A stretch of DNA of 46,078 nucleotides from Syntrophomonadaceae bacterium (GTDB lineage: Bacteria; Bacillota; Syntrophomonadia; Syntrophomonadales; Syntrophomonadaceae): assembly GCA_012522955.1 (NCBI GenBank), contig JAAYJK010000008.1, positions 1 to 46,078 on the forward strand, read 5' to 3'. Every line of letters starts with the position of its first letter. Positions within the stretch are counted from its first letter, which is position 1. Both the position numbers and the translations under genes were made by a program. Under the pieces are notes generated by a model that ran no database searches, had not been told where the DNA came from, and saw only the letters and a program-made list of their open reading frames with translations. Of the stretch, positions 18,637 through 27,759 are shown in pieces.

Positions 18637-20031
18637 CTACCCTTCTTCCAGTATCAACGCCTTATCTATAAGTTTTTCCAACTCCATGCCCCGGGAAGCC
18701 TTAAAGACTATAGTACTACTTTTATCGAATACTTGCTGTATTAAATCCAGGCTATTCTCGGGCTCCTGGAAGTAATAGATTTGATCCGCCGGCATACCCG
18801 CCTCCTTAGCCCCTTGAGCAATAAATTGGGCCCTATCCCCTACGGCGATCAGAATATCCACTTTAATTTCCCAGGCCTTTTGCCCTACTTCCATATGTCC
18901 TTTTAACTCATAGTCTCCCAGTTCATACATATCGCCTAGAACAGCTATAAGCCTCCCCGGACGGGCAAGTTCCCTGGCAGTTTCCAAGGCTACCGCCATG
19001 GATAAGGGGTTAGCATTGTAGGTATCGTTGATTAAGGCTCCGCCCTCCGGATATTTATGAATATTCAGTCGGTTGCCATAAGGCTGATAAGCATCCAAAC
19101 CGGTTTGAATTGAAGCAAGATCCAGGCCCATTAAATAAGCCAACCCAGCACAGGCCGCAATATTTGATGCCAAGCGTTTGGAGGGCAAGTAGAAATGCAA
19201 ATGAGCCCTTTTTCCCATAAGATCCATATCAATATACATCCCCTGGCTATCCAGTTGGACTTGTTCTATTTGAAAATCACAATGGGATTGAAAACCAAAG
19301 GTATACTGGCGGCAAGAATACTTGGAGGCTGCCTTTACAAGCACTTCACTGTCTCCGTTAATCAGAGCAAAATCTTCTGGGCTTAAGTGAGCCATTATTT
19401 CGCATTTAGCCTGAGCCACATTCTCGATTCGGCCCAAGTTTTCCAGGTGAACTCTTTCTACATTAGTTATCACGGCACAGCTTGGTCGGGCTATATTAAC
19501 CAGTCTGAGTATTTCTCCAGGGCTTCGCATGGCCATTTCCAGTACCGCAGCCTGATGATTTTCTTCCAACCTGAATAGGGTCAAGGGTACACCTATATCA
19601 TTATTGTAATTGGCCTCGGTTTTCAATGTAATATATTTGGTACTGAGACAATAGTAGAGCATCTCTTTGGTAGTAGTTTTACCTACACTTCCACTCACAG
19701 CTATAAGTGGAATAGGGAATTGAGCTCTGTAATAAGCAGCTAAATCCTGCAAAGCCGTTAGAGTATCCTCTACCTGTATTAAAGTTTTGCCCTCCGGAAT
19801 GGGCAACAGCGGGTCCCAGGAACGAGAGATTACCGATGCTGAGGCCCCCCTATGCAGGGCCTGCAATACATAGTCATGACCATCATAATTATCCCCGGCT
19901 AAGGCAAAAAACAGGCTTCCCACAACAGTATTTCTTGAATCGGTGCTGATAGCCTGAATATTCATCCATGAAGGGCCCTTTATGATTTCCCCCTTTATTT
20001 GAGCACATATGGCATCGAGGCTTAAGTTCAT
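18637..20031 (-). CDS. murF: UDP-N-acetylmuramoyl-tripeptide--D-alanyl-D-alanine ligase MurF
   Basis: This 464-residue Mur ligase completes the pentapeptide by adding D-Ala-D-Ala. The P-loop SGSVGKTTTKEML lies at about 113-125, TDSRN near residue 30 marks the N-terminal substrate domain, and ALINDTYNANPLSM with LGDMYELG marks the ligase domain. The ATG at 20031 sits 5 bp after the murE stop and uses AAAGGA at the murE end as its ribosome binding site, so the pair is probably translationally coupled. Confidence 0.97.
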   Translation of the reverse strand: MNLSLDAICAQIKGEIIKGPSWMNIQAISTDSRNTVVGSLFFALAGDNYDGHDYVLQALHRGASASVISRSWDPLLPIPEGKTLIQVEDTLTALQDLAAYYRAQFPIPLIAVSGSVGKTTTKEMLYYCLSTKYITLKTEANYNNDIGVPLTLFRLEENHQAAVLEMAMRSPGEILRLVNIARPSCAVITNVERVHLENLGRIENVAQAKCEIMAHLSPEDFALINGDSEVLVKAASKYSCRQYTFGFQSHCDFQIEQVQLDSQGMYIDMDLMGKRAHLHFYLPSKRLASNIAACAGLAYLMGLDLASIQTGLDAYQPYGNRLNIHKYPEGGALINDTYNANPLSMAVALETARELARPGRLIAVLGDMYELGDYELKGHMEVGQKAWEIKVDILIAVGDRAQFIAQGAKEAGMPADQIYYFQEPENSLDLIQQVFDKSSTIVFKASRGMELEKLIDKALILEEG

Positions 20032-20036
20032 TATTT

Positions 20037-21497
20037 TTATCCTTTCAAAAACTCGGCCGCCACTTTTCGATCATCAAACTCCAGCACCTTATCCTTTACT
20101 AATTGATAGGTCTCATGACCTTTGCCGGCAATTATTATCAAATCACCCTTTTTGCCAATATTGACAGCATGGTGAATGGCTTCCCGGCGATCAACGATAA
20201 TGGCATAACGGGAATTTTCCACCTGGTCCAAGCCAGGTATAATATCTGCTATTATGGCCTCTGGCTCTTCACTGCGAGGGTTGTCAGATGTTACAATACA
20301 AAAATTGCTATACCGAGCAGCTATTTCTCCCATCAGGGGACGCTTGCCTTTATCCCTGTCCCCTCCGCAGCCGAAAACTGTGATAAGCCGATTTTGTACA
20401 ATTTGTCTGGCTGCCTTTAATATGTTCTCCAAACCATCGGGAGTATGAGCATAATCTACTATTATGGTAAAATCGCGCTGGGATGGTACCTGCTCAAAAC
20501 GCCCTGCCACTCCCGGCAATTCCTCAATTGCTTTGATAATGATACTGCTCTCTATACCGGCGGCCAAGCTATAAGTAATGGCAGCCAAGGCATTATAAAC
20601 ACTGAAACGACCAATGAGTTGCATATTTATCGGCATAATCTGCCCTTTGTGTTCATATTCAAAACTGCTTCCGGTCAGGCTGAAGCTAAGCTGACCCGCC
20701 TGCACGTCTGCTGCTGCATCAAGCCCATAACTCAAACAGCGCACTTGCCGGGAAGCCTCCCTAAAAGAATCCGTATATACATCATCAGCGTTTATTATAC
20801 TAAAACAATTATCACCCTTCAGCATTTTAAATAATTTTAGTTTAGACTGCAAATAGTTTTCCATATGCAAATGATAATCCAGGTGGTCCTGGGTGAGATT
20901 GGTAAATATTGCCGCGTCGAACTGGATTTGATCCACCCGGTGCAGGTCCAAGGCATGAGAAGACACTTCCATCACCAGGTAGTCAGCCTTTTCCCGGCAG
21001 CACAGACTCATAAACTCCTGAATTTCCAGAGCTTCCGGGGTAGTTCTTCCCAGATCCATTTCTATTTCTCCTATTTTTGCATATAAGGTTCCTAGAATGG
21101 CAGTTCTCTTACCCGCTTCATCTAAAATGGCTTTGATCAGATGAGTGGTGGTAGTCTTGCCATTAGTGCCGGTAACTCCAATAACCTTTAAATGACTGTC
21201 AGGTTTACCGTAATAGTTTCTAGCTACAAATGCTAAAGCTTGCCTGGTATTTGCAGTGCGAATCAACAGTACCCCTGCCGGCACCTCAATTTCTTTCTCC
21301 ACCAAAACCGCTATGGCTCCCTTATTAATTGCATCTGAGGCAAACAAATGCCCGTCCGATTTAAAACCAGTGATAGCTACAAAAAGAGATGCTGGGGTGG
21401 CTTTTCTGGAGTCATATTGAACCCCACTTATCTCAATTTCAGGATCTCCCGAGATGATCTCGTAGTCTACACCATCAAACAATTGTTCTAGCTTCAA
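20037..21497 (-). CDS. murE: UDP-MurNAc-L-Ala-D-Glu:meso-diaminopimelate ligase MurE
   Basis: This 487-residue Mur ligase adds the third stem residue. The P-loop GTNGKTTTT is at about 110-118. The DNPR motif at about 405-408 is the signature for meso-diaminopimelate rather than lysine, so the wall should be the A1-gamma type. The TTG at 21497 is chosen because it follows GGGAGGG with about seven bases; the longer TTG at 21581 overlaps the upstream PBP gene, lacks a ribosome binding site and adds 28 low-complexity residues. It lies between the PBP gene and murF. Confidence 0.93.
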   Translation of the reverse strand: MKLEQLFDGVDYEIISGDPEIEISGVQYDSRKATPASLFVAITGFKSDGHLFASDAINKGAIAVLVEKEIEVPAGVLLIRTANTRQALAFVARNYYGKPDSHLKVIGVTGTNGKTTTTHLIKAILDEAGKRTAILGTLYAKIGEIEMDLGRTTPEALEIQEFMSLCCREKADYLVMEVSSHALDLHRVDQIQFDAAIFTNLTQDHLDYHLHMENYLQSKLKLFKMLKGDNCFSIINADDVYTDSFREASRQVRCLSYGLDAAADVQAGQLSFSLTGSSFEYEHKGQIMPINMQLIGRFSVYNALAAITYSLAAGIESSIIIKAIEELPGVAGRFEQVPSQRDFTIIVDYAHTPDGLENILKAARQIVQNRLITVFGCGGDRDKGKRPLMGEIAARYSNFCIVTSDNPRSEEPEAIIADIIPGLDQVENSRYAIIVDRREAIHHAVNIGKKGDLIIIAGKGHETYQLVKDKVLEFDDRKVAAEFLKG

Positions 21498-21570
21498 ATT
21501 CAACCCTCCCTTATAAAAGGTATTTAAATTGAGCTGGCTGTTATTTGAATTCTTACCAGCTTCTGCATCT

Positions 21571-23688
21571 TTATTCTCCAATAGGCTGAAATTTAACCCT
21601 TAGGCTGGAACCAGCGCTTATCACCTTGCCGGCTTCCGGTGTCTGCTCATAGGCCAGGCCATATCCCTCAGGAATTAAGTGCAAACCCAGTTTAGCCAAT
21701 ATACTTGCTACTTCCTTCATAGATTTGCCCTGCAAATCGGGCACTGTTACTTCTCCCTGATTGCTTTCCTGATCATAAGGGGACATATGAATAATAACCT
21801 GGGATCCCTTGTTAATCTTGCTCCCGGCCACTGGCGTTTGCTGCCAGACTATCTCTCCGTCCCCTTCCACTTTAACCTGGAGCATTCGCTGACCAATAGC
21901 AGATATAGCCTCGGACAAGGGCAAATTAACTACATCCGGGGTAACTACCTGTTCCTGTTTTTCACTGTGTCCCTCACCATCCCCGTTTTCGTATATGGGC
22001 TCTTCCAAATAACGCAGGGAATCCTTTATTATTTCACGAAAAGCAGGCGCAGCCACCCAACCACCATAGTAAGGATAACCCTTTGGAGCATCAACTACCA
22101 CTAGGCACACCAGGCGCGGATCATGAGCCGGAGCAAAACCTACAAAGGAAGCTACAAACTCATTAGCCATATAGCCGCCGGTGGGTGCTATCTTCTGGGC
22201 GGTCCCGGTTTTACCGGCACAACGATATCCTTCTATATAAGCATTTTTGCCGGTACCATTTACCACCTCACTTTCTAAAATGAGGCATAGGCGATCAGCA
22301 CTATCTTCTGATATAACCTGTTCTAATACTGTGGGCTTATTTTCCTGTATAATTTCACCTTGCCGATTTATTACCTGCTTTACCAGGTGAGGCTGCATTT
22401 TCTGGCCATTATTGGCTACGGTAGCTACCGCCGAAGCTAGCTGAATGGCCGTTACCGCATTTGCCTGCCCCATGGCCATAGTACCCAGGTCGATTTGCTT
22501 GGCGTTTTTCTTATTGACCAGTATTCCGGAGGCCTCGCCGGGAAGGTCTATACCGGTTTTTTTACCAAATCCGAATTTTTCCACATAGTTAAAATACCGG
22601 GACAGCCCCAATTCCAATCCAACTTCTACGAAGCCTACGTTACATGAATTCTCTACTATCCCAGAAAAGGTCTGGTCGCCATGGGCGCGACGGTCAGGGC
22701 AGCCTATGGTCTCCTTGCCCACCTTAATATAACCGGGACAATAAAACTTGGTGTTTTCATTAACTATCTTTTCTTCCAGGGCCATGGCGGCAGTGGTAAT
22801 TTTCATGGTTGAACCTGGTTCATAGGCATCGTTAATGCACCAGTTGCGACGATTGGCATCAGGATAGTCTCCATAATTGTTTGGATCAAAGGCAGGCCGA
22901 TTAGCCAGGGCTAGAATTTCCCCGGTAGACGGATCCATAACAATAGCTGCAGCAGCCTTGGGCTCCCGTTCTTTGAACACTTTATCCAATTCCCTTTCAG
23001 TGATATACTGAATTGTTTCATCTATGGTTAGAATAAGATTGGCTCCATCTACTGGTGCGATATATTTGTGGGTCGCCTCTGGAATGGGGCGATTGGCCGC
23101 ATCATGCTCTATCACAATACGCCCTGGAGTTCCGCCTACCAGCTCATTATAATAAAAGTCAATTCCCTCCAGTCCGGTATTATCCATACCGGCGATTCCC
23201 AGCACATGGCTGGCCAGAGTACCTTGGGGATAATAACGGCGGCTTTCTTCAGTCATATCAATCCCGGGTAGGTCCATATCTCTTATGGCGGCCGACTTCT
23301 CTGGTTCTACCTGACGCTTTATCCATTCAAAGGAGCTGGGTTTGCTTATCCGCTCCAGTAATGCTTGCTGGTCCATATCCAGAACCTCGGCTAGCTTCTG
23401 TGCCACTACTTTCTCCTGACCACTGGCCATTACTTCAGCCGGGATAGCGTAAATTGAATCGGCGCTGATGGATATGGCCAATTCCTTTCCATTCCGATCA
23501 TAGATAATACCACGTTTAGATTCGACTGGAACATCCCGCATCCTATTTTGCATGGCTTTTTCCGACAATTCATCTCCCCGTACAAATTGTACCCAAAATA
23601 TTCTAAATCCCAAAGCAAAAAAGCCGACTGCAAATAATAAAAAAAGCGTTATTATACGCTTCCTCACAATAAGATTGCTTGTTTGCAT
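21571..23688 (-). CDS. spoVD: Class B penicillin-binding protein with two PASTA domains (SpoVD/FtsI type)
   Basis: This 705-residue D,D-transpeptidase has one N-terminal membrane anchor (about 12-32), a dimerisation domain and a transpeptidase domain with S293-T-M-K296, the S348-C-N triad and K493-T-G. Two C-terminal PASTA repeats follow (about 563-630 and 635-702), starting at VVTPDVVNLPLSEA and EVTVPDLQGKSMKE. This architecture is that of SpoVD and PBP2B in Firmicutes. As the only PBP in the cluster it may serve vegetative division, spore cortex or both. The ATG at 23688 has a weak GGGGTG upstream. Confidence 0.93.
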   Translation of the reverse strand: MQTSNLIVRKRIITLFLLFAVGFFALGFRIFWVQFVRGDELSEKAMQNRMRDVPVESKRGIIYDRNGKELAISISADSIYAIPAEVMASGQEKVVAQKLAEVLDMDQQALLERISKPSSFEWIKRQVEPEKSAAIRDMDLPGIDMTEESRRYYPQGTLASHVLGIAGMDNTGLEGIDFYYNELVGGTPGRIVIEHDAANRPIPEATHKYIAPVDGANLILTIDETIQYITERELDKVFKEREPKAAAAIVMDPSTGEILALANRPAFDPNNYGDYPDANRRNWCINDAYEPGSTMKITTAAMALEEKIVNENTKFYCPGYIKVGKETIGCPDRRAHGDQTFSGIVENSCNVGFVEVGLELGLSRYFNYVEKFGFGKKTGIDLPGEASGILVNKKNAKQIDLGTMAMGQANAVTAIQLASAVATVANNGQKMQPHLVKQVINRQGEIIQENKPTVLEQVISEDSADRLCLILESEVVNGTGKNAYIEGYRCAGKTGTAQKIAPTGGYMANEFVASFVGFAPAHDPRLVCLVVVDAPKGYPYYGGWVAAPAFREIIKDSLRYLEEPIYENGDGEGHSEKQEQVVTPDVVNLPLSEAISAIGQRMLQVKVEGDGEIVWQQTPVAGSKINKGSQVIIHMSPYDQESNQGEVTVPDLQGKSMKEVASILAKLGLHLIPEGYGLAYEQTPEAGKVISAGSSLRVKFQPIGE

Positions 23689-23710
23689 TTATTAGAGCAC
23701 CCCATTTTTA

Positions 23711-24208
23711 TTAGTTATTATCAGCGAGCTGCATCAAGCTAAGATATAATTTTTCGAGAGAACTGCCTTCATTATCTTGTGGAGTTAAGCTCTCATCTAC
23801 TGTTGCTACATGAGAACTACCTTGGGAGGAGGAATAAGCGCTGTTGGAAACTACTATTTTAATACTTTTATCCGGTTTATACATATTCAGCTCATTTTGG
23901 GCTACTGCTTCGATCTGAGGCAGAGCAGTCATTTGAGCTATCCGGTATTCAATCCTGTCATTTGCAGTCTGCAGTCCGCTAATATCTTTTTCCAATTGTA
24001 CTATCTGATAGCCCAGGCTAGCTGATTTTATACAAAGAAACACCAATAGCAATCCATATAAAAACATTCCCATACCCAATCTGCCCAGCAGCTTCCTACG
24101 TTTATTGGCTTTTTTCCTTACAACTTTTTTAACTATTCGCTCTGTACGCGGCTCCATGACATCTTCGTTATCCCATGTAGGAACATAGTTGTAGCCCGCC
24201 TGTATCAT
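23711..24208 (-). CDS. ftsL: FtsL-like division protein
   Basis: This 165-residue bitopic protein has a basic cytoplasmic region (about residues 22-42, RIVKKVVRKKANKRRK), one membrane segment (about 43-61) and an extracytoplasmic coiled coil (about 64-95). The stretch LPQIEAVAQNELNMYKPD resembles the end of the FtsL/DivIC coil domain. Sequence conservation is low in this family, and the slot between rsmH and the PBP gene is the best evidence. The ATG at 24208 follows AAGGAGG at about ten bases. Confidence 0.8.
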   Translation of the reverse strand: MIQAGYNYVPTWDNEDVMEPRTERIVKKVVRKKANKRRKLLGRLGMGMFLYGLLLVFLCIKSASLGYQIVQLEKDISGLQTANDRIEYRIAQMTALPQIEAVAQNELNMYKPDKSIKIVVSNSAYSSSQGSSHVATVDESLTPQDNEGSSLEKLYLSLMQLADNN

Positions 24209-24235
24209 ATTATTCGTTCCTCCTTCGATATATAC

Positions 24236-25159
24236 CTATATTTTCTGGGCCACTCTCAGCTTGGCGCTTCTGGCCCGGTGATTATTCAAACATTCTTCGT
24301 CACTGGCTGTTAACGGTCTGCGATTTAGTAGTCTCAACTGGGCACGTTGTCCTCCGCAAGTACATACTGGCTGCCGGGGAGGACAAATACAATTTTGGGA
24401 TTTTTCCGTCAAAAACCGTTTAACCATTCGATCTTCCAATGAGTGGAAGGTAATTATCGCCAATTTGCCCCCTGACTTCAAGGCTTTTACCGCTTGGGGC
24501 AAGACTTCCTCTATAGCACCCAATTCATCATTTACCGCCATTCGTATGGCCTGAAATGTTCTGCGGGCCGGGTGTTTTTCTCGCCGGTAGTGGGCCGGAA
24601 CCGCCTGCTTAATAATGTCAACCAATTCCAGGGTAGTATCTATGGTTTTAATACTTCGCGCCTTGGCTATAGCTCCAGCTATTCTCCTAGAATATCGCTC
24701 TTCACCCCAGCGGTAGATAATATCAGCCAATTCATCTTCCGGGTACAAATTAATAATATCCCAAGCTTTTAGATTAGAACTGGTATCCATGCGCATATCC
24801 AAGTCTGCGTCCTGGTGAAAACTGAAACCCCTCTGGGCATTATCCAATTGAAAAGAAGACACTCCCAAATCTATCATAATGCCTTCCACCTGGCCCCAAT
24901 CAACTGGATCTATGGTATTCCTCAACTCCCTGAAGTCAGCATGCACAAAATGTATTCTCGGGTCTTTAAGCTGCTGGCTGCTCATTTGTAAAATTTGTTG
25001 ATCGCGGTCTATAGCTATAACTCTCGCTTGGGCTCCCAAGCGAGCAATTAGTGCCCTAATGTGCCCCCCGCCGCCTAAAGTACAATCAATATATAATCCA
25101 TTGGGATCTCCCATTAAACAATTAATAGTCTCCTCCAGCAGCACCGGTTGGTGGATCAT
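24236..25159 (-). CDS. rsmH: 16S rRNA (cytosine-1402-N4)-methyltransferase RsmH (MraW)
   Basis: This 307-residue SAM-dependent methyltransferase acts on C1402 in the ribosomal P site. It starts MIHQPVLLEETI, has the SAM loop DCTLGGGGHIRAL, then MIDLGVSSFQLDNAQRGFS, ARRTFQAIRMAVNDEL and ITFHSLEDRMVK, all RsmH signatures. The ATG at 25159 follows TAGGAG; a longer frame adds seven residues without a ribosome binding site. It starts 10 bp after mraZ. Confidence 0.97.
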   Translation of the reverse strand: MIHQPVLLEETINCLMGDPNGLYIDCTLGGGGHIRALIARLGAQARVIAIDRDQQILQMSSQQLKDPRIHFVHADFRELRNTIDPVDWGQVEGIMIDLGVSSFQLDNAQRGFSFHQDADLDMRMDTSSNLKAWDIINLYPEDELADIIYRWGEERYSRRIAGAIAKARSIKTIDTTLELVDIIKQAVPAHYRREKHPARRTFQAIRMAVNDELGAIEEVLPQAVKALKSGGKLAIITFHSLEDRMVKRFLTEKSQNCICPPRQPVCTCGGQRAQLRLLNRRPLTASDEECLNNHRARSAKLRVAQKI

Positions 25160-25169
25160 AAACACTCTC

Positions 25170-25601
25170 CTAAATACCAAGATCGATCATATTTTCTGCT
25201 ATAACCTCATAGGATGCTTCAGCATTTTGGTTATAGCTTTCCCACTTATCGCTAGCCCAAATCTCAATCCTGGATCCAACACCGATAACATTTACATCCT
25301 TTTCGATTCCAGCATAGCTTCTAAGGTTCAGACTCAATACGGTTCGGCCTTGCTTATCCAGTTCCAATTCGGCAGCCCCAGAAAAGAAAAAGCGCACAAA
25401 AGACCTTACATCAGACCTGGTTAAAGGCAACGCATGTAATTTCTCTTCTATGCTCTTCCATTCCTCCTGCGGATAAAGGAAAATACAATTATCCAGCCCT
25501 TTAGTGGCCACAAAGCGTTCCCCTAAAAGTTCACGAAACCTGGAGGGAATAGTAATACGACCTTTATTGTCCAATGCATGCTGGTATTCTCCGAGAAACA
25601 T
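25170..25601 (-). CDS. mraZ: Transcriptional regulator MraZ
   Basis: This 143-residue DNA-binding protein has two swapped-hairpin AbrB-like repeats, each marked by a D-x-x-G-R motif: DNKGRITIPSRFRE near residue 12 and DKQGRTVLSLNLRSY near residue 86. MraZ binds repeats upstream of its own gene and represses the dcw cluster in the species studied. It heads the wall/division cluster, and three regularly spaced GTGG boxes lie just upstream. The start is the ATG at 25601. Confidence 0.95.
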   Translation of the reverse strand: MFLGEYQHALDNKGRITIPSRFRELLGERFVATKGLDNCIFLYPQEEWKSIEEKLHALPLTRSDVRSFVRFFFSGAAELELDKQGRTVLSLNLRSYAGIEKDVNVIGVGSRIEIWASDKWESYNQNAEASYEVIAENMIDLGI

Positions 25602-25639
25602 AAAAATAATCCTTTCCCGCTCGATCTAGGGATTTTCAC

Positions 25640-25663
25640 CCACTATTAACCACTTCACTCCAC
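25640..25663 (-). promoter_or_regulatory. MraZ operator: three GTGG boxes at 10-bp spacing
   Basis: On the minus strand the sequence reads GTGGAGTGAA, GTGGTTAATA, GTGGGTGAAA, so GTGG recurs exactly every 10 bases at plus-strand positions 25660, 25650 and 25640. This is the known layout of MraZ sites (direct TGGG/GTGG-type boxes, one per helical turn) and lies about 40 bp before mraZ, consistent with autoregulation. Confidence 0.7.
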
Positions 25664-26052
25664 TTTATTCTCCTTTGCCTTGCAAATACCCTGCTTTGTG
25701 AAAATGGTAGCATGCACTTAAATCAATCCATATTCCGGCTTCGATGCAATATATCTCTTAATATCGAGATTTATACATTTATTGTTTCCTGCCCAGCTGG
25801 CTAATTGCGAAAAAGAGTTAGCTAGTCTTATTTCTAAAGTTATCTTTAAATATTAGGACAATTGTGCAGAAATGGCAGCAGCAGCCGAATTCACTTGGGC
25901 GTTGTAAGTTGGGAGGATTCTGCTGGGGGGAAGGAGAGGCCGATAACAAGGCCAAGCATGGATTGGAAGGGACGGTTCCACTTATCCAGAGTTGTAAATC
26001 GCATACTCTGCAGTGGTGAAATGGTACCAATAAATCATTCTATATCTGGGCA

Positions 26053-26075
26053 GGCAAGGGATTATAGTCCCTGCC
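26053..26075 (-). terminator. Hairpin downstream of the PHP gene
   Basis: GGCA(a)GGGA pairs with TCCCTGCC around a 6-base loop, with one bulged base, about 45 bp after the PHP stop. It lacks a U-run, so termination is plausible but not certain. Confidence 0.4.
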
Positions 26076-26121
26076 AGCACCTGTCTTTGTGCTATACTCT
26101 AGATTAGTCTAAGGTCTAACT

Positions 26122-27165
26122 CTATTCGATCCATATGGAGTTGGAGAATACCCAGGGACGATATCCCAACAGATGGCGATGATATGCCTCAACTCTATAT
26201 ACTCCAGGCTCCAGATTATAAAATACGTGTTGGCGGCCGCGGCTGGACCTGATTTTTTTGCCATTTCTCAGCAGGTTTACCTGAGCCGGTTTAGGAGTCA
26301 ACACCCGCCCAGTCAGGTTGGTACCAAAGGGTATTCTATCCCCCATCTGCCATATCTTCCCCTCCTTCTGAACAAAAAAGCGAAATCCGCAGCTGTTAAT
26401 GAAATAATCATAGCCGATCCATAGTAGTCCCTGGCGAATGGCATTATAAATTTTATCTCGGTCATCAGGAAATTCCCCGATCAGAGGTGAAGGGCATAAA
26501 ACATGAACATTTATACACTTAAAAGAAGTTTCATAAGGGGAAACAGTCACTCTTAACCTTCCCACTTTCATCTTATAGCCATGAGCATCCGAGCCACCGG
26601 TGGCAATTATTTTCTTCCCCTGGCACTGATACTGATCCAATTTTTTAAGAGCCTGAGGGCAAGGTCTGGTTAATGCTGCATGGGGGTATATAAGCAAGCA
26701 TAAACCTTTAAGGATACTGGTAACATGTTCTTTCCACTGAGAAGTGAAGTTCCAAATCTCAATGCCTTGAAAATCCTGGACCTGCCAATCGGTCCACTCA
26801 TACTTAACTCCATCTCCAAATATTGGGGATCCTTTTTCAAATGGATGGGCAATGATACCTATGCCATCTTGGCGGTTTACTTCATCTATTACCTCCTGGG
26901 GATGTTTATCATTATTGTCTACTTCATCTTTGATATCCAGGCACAAATAATGATTCCGACTGGCATTGGCCTCCATACCAATCATGACCAACACCCCCTG
27001 CTGATAACCTTCCTTATTCTGATATAAGCCCTCCAGGGTATAGTGATCACTGATAATAATGAAGTTCAAGCCTGCCCTGGAAGCCCTGGCTGCTATAGCC
27101 TCTATATCCAGAGAACCATCAGAATAAGTAGAGTGTATATGCATGTTGCCAAGATATTCATACAT
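26122..27165 (-). CDS. PHP-domain metal-dependent phosphoesterase
   Basis: This 347-residue protein carries the four PHP motifs: HIHSTYSDG at about 9-17, ISDHYTLEG near 40, GIIAHPFEKGSP near 112 and GSDAHGYK near 190. These are metal-binding residues of the PolIIIalpha/histidinol phosphatase superfamily. The C-terminal part (about 250-347) does not look like any domain I know and may be a beta-rich accessory region. The ATG at 27165 follows GGAGGTGG. It stands alone between a terminator and a hairpin. The substrate is unknown; nucleotides or nucleic acid ends are typical for the family. Confidence 0.85.
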   Translation of the reverse strand: MYEYLGNMHIHSTYSDGSLDIEAIAARASRAGLNFIIISDHYTLEGLYQNKEGYQQGVLVMIGMEANASRNHYLCLDIKDEVDNNDKHPQEVIDEVNRQDGIGIIAHPFEKGSPIFGDGVKYEWTDWQVQDFQGIEIWNFTSQWKEHVTSILKGLCLLIYPHAALTRPCPQALKKLDQYQCQGKKIIATGGSDAHGYKMKVGRLRVTVSPYETSFKCINVHVLCPSPLIGEFPDDRDKIYNAIRQGLLWIGYDYFINSCGFRFFVQKEGKIWQMGDRIPFGTNLTGRVLTPKPAQVNLLRNGKKIRSSRGRQHVFYNLEPGVYRVEAYHRHLLGYRPWVFSNSIWIE

Positions 27166-27250
27166 CGGTACCACCTCCAAGATTTTGGGGACTATATCGG
27201 GGACGGCCATCCTATTCTAAAATTCGACAAGAAGAACTGCCCCCATTGTC

Positions 27251-27288
27251 AAAAATAAAAGGTAGGGCGATGAAACGCTTGCTACCTT
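27251..27288 (-). terminator. Rho-independent terminator after the ACT gene
   Basis: On the minus strand AAGGTAG pairs with CTACCTT around an inner short stem, followed by TTATTTTT. It ends the tcdA-glycosylase-paaK-ACT unit about 28 bp after the ACT stop. Confidence 0.8.
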
Positions 27289-27316
27289 AGTAATTTATTT
27301 CTTAATCAATCTTATT

Positions 27317-27745
27317 CTATAGTTTATACAGGATACTTTCATCCAGGAATTTAATACCCTTTTCGTTAAATATTTTTCTGGCTTTGGCAATATCCTCCAC
27401 CTTAAATATAACCAGGGCATCATCACTCTTGGTTCCCAGGAAAGCGTAAAGGTACTCAATGCTAAGTTCCTGCTCAGTCATCTGTTCGAGAACAGAAGCC
27501 AGTCCTCCGGGGGAGTCGGGTACTTGTACTGCTATGACTTCGGTTTCACTAACGGTAAACCTGGCATCCTTCAGTACTCTATAGGCTTTTGTGGGATCGC
27601 TGACTATCAGCCTCAAGATGCCAAAATCTGAAGTGTCGGCTATGGATAAAGCCCGGATGTTAATACCGGCTTCACCCAAGACCCGAGTCACATGAGCCAG
27701 TCGTCCTACTTTGTTTTCCAGAAATACAGATATCTGTTTGGCCAT
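27317..27745 (-). CDS. Tandem ACT-domain protein
   Basis: This 142-residue protein consists of two ACT domains: the first starts ISVFLENKVGRLAHVTRVL, the second VIAVQVPDSPGGLASVLEQM near residue 72. ACT domains bind amino acids. Proteins of this type often sit next to phenylacetate-CoA ligase genes, as here (14-bp gap), and may sense an aromatic or branched amino acid, but no target is established. The ATG at 27745 follows AAAGGAGG. Confidence 0.85.
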   Translation of the reverse strand: MAKQISVFLENKVGRLAHVTRVLGEAGINIRALSIADTSDFGILRLIVSDPTKAYRVLKDARFTVSETEVIAVQVPDSPGGLASVLEQMTEQELSIEYLYAFLGTKSDDALVIFKVEDIAKARKIFNEKGIKFLDESILYKL

Positions 27746-27759
27746 AAGTATACCTCCTT

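Larger units (their letters stand above)
25602..26121. other. Regulatory gap between the PHP gene and mraZ
   Basis: This 520-bp gap has no gene that I can support. It holds the MraZ boxes (25640-25663), a weak AT-rich hairpin near 25755-25785, one GGGACGGTTCC arm resembling the repeat at the right end of the window (25970-25979), and a hairpin after the PHP gene (26053-26075). The dcw promoter must be here, but I could not pick a convincing -35/-10 pair. Confidence 0.5.

Noticed and set aside
25862-26107. 81-codon plus-strand frame in the PHP-mraZ gap
   Set aside because: No ribosome binding site, unusual composition, and it runs through the hairpin at 26053-26075.
27223-27252. TGTCGAA (Spo0A-box-like) beside TTGACA upstream of the PHP gene
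   Set aside because: A 7-mer is expected several times by chance in this window, and the -10 at 17 bp (TGTCGA) is poor. Not enough to claim Spo0A control.
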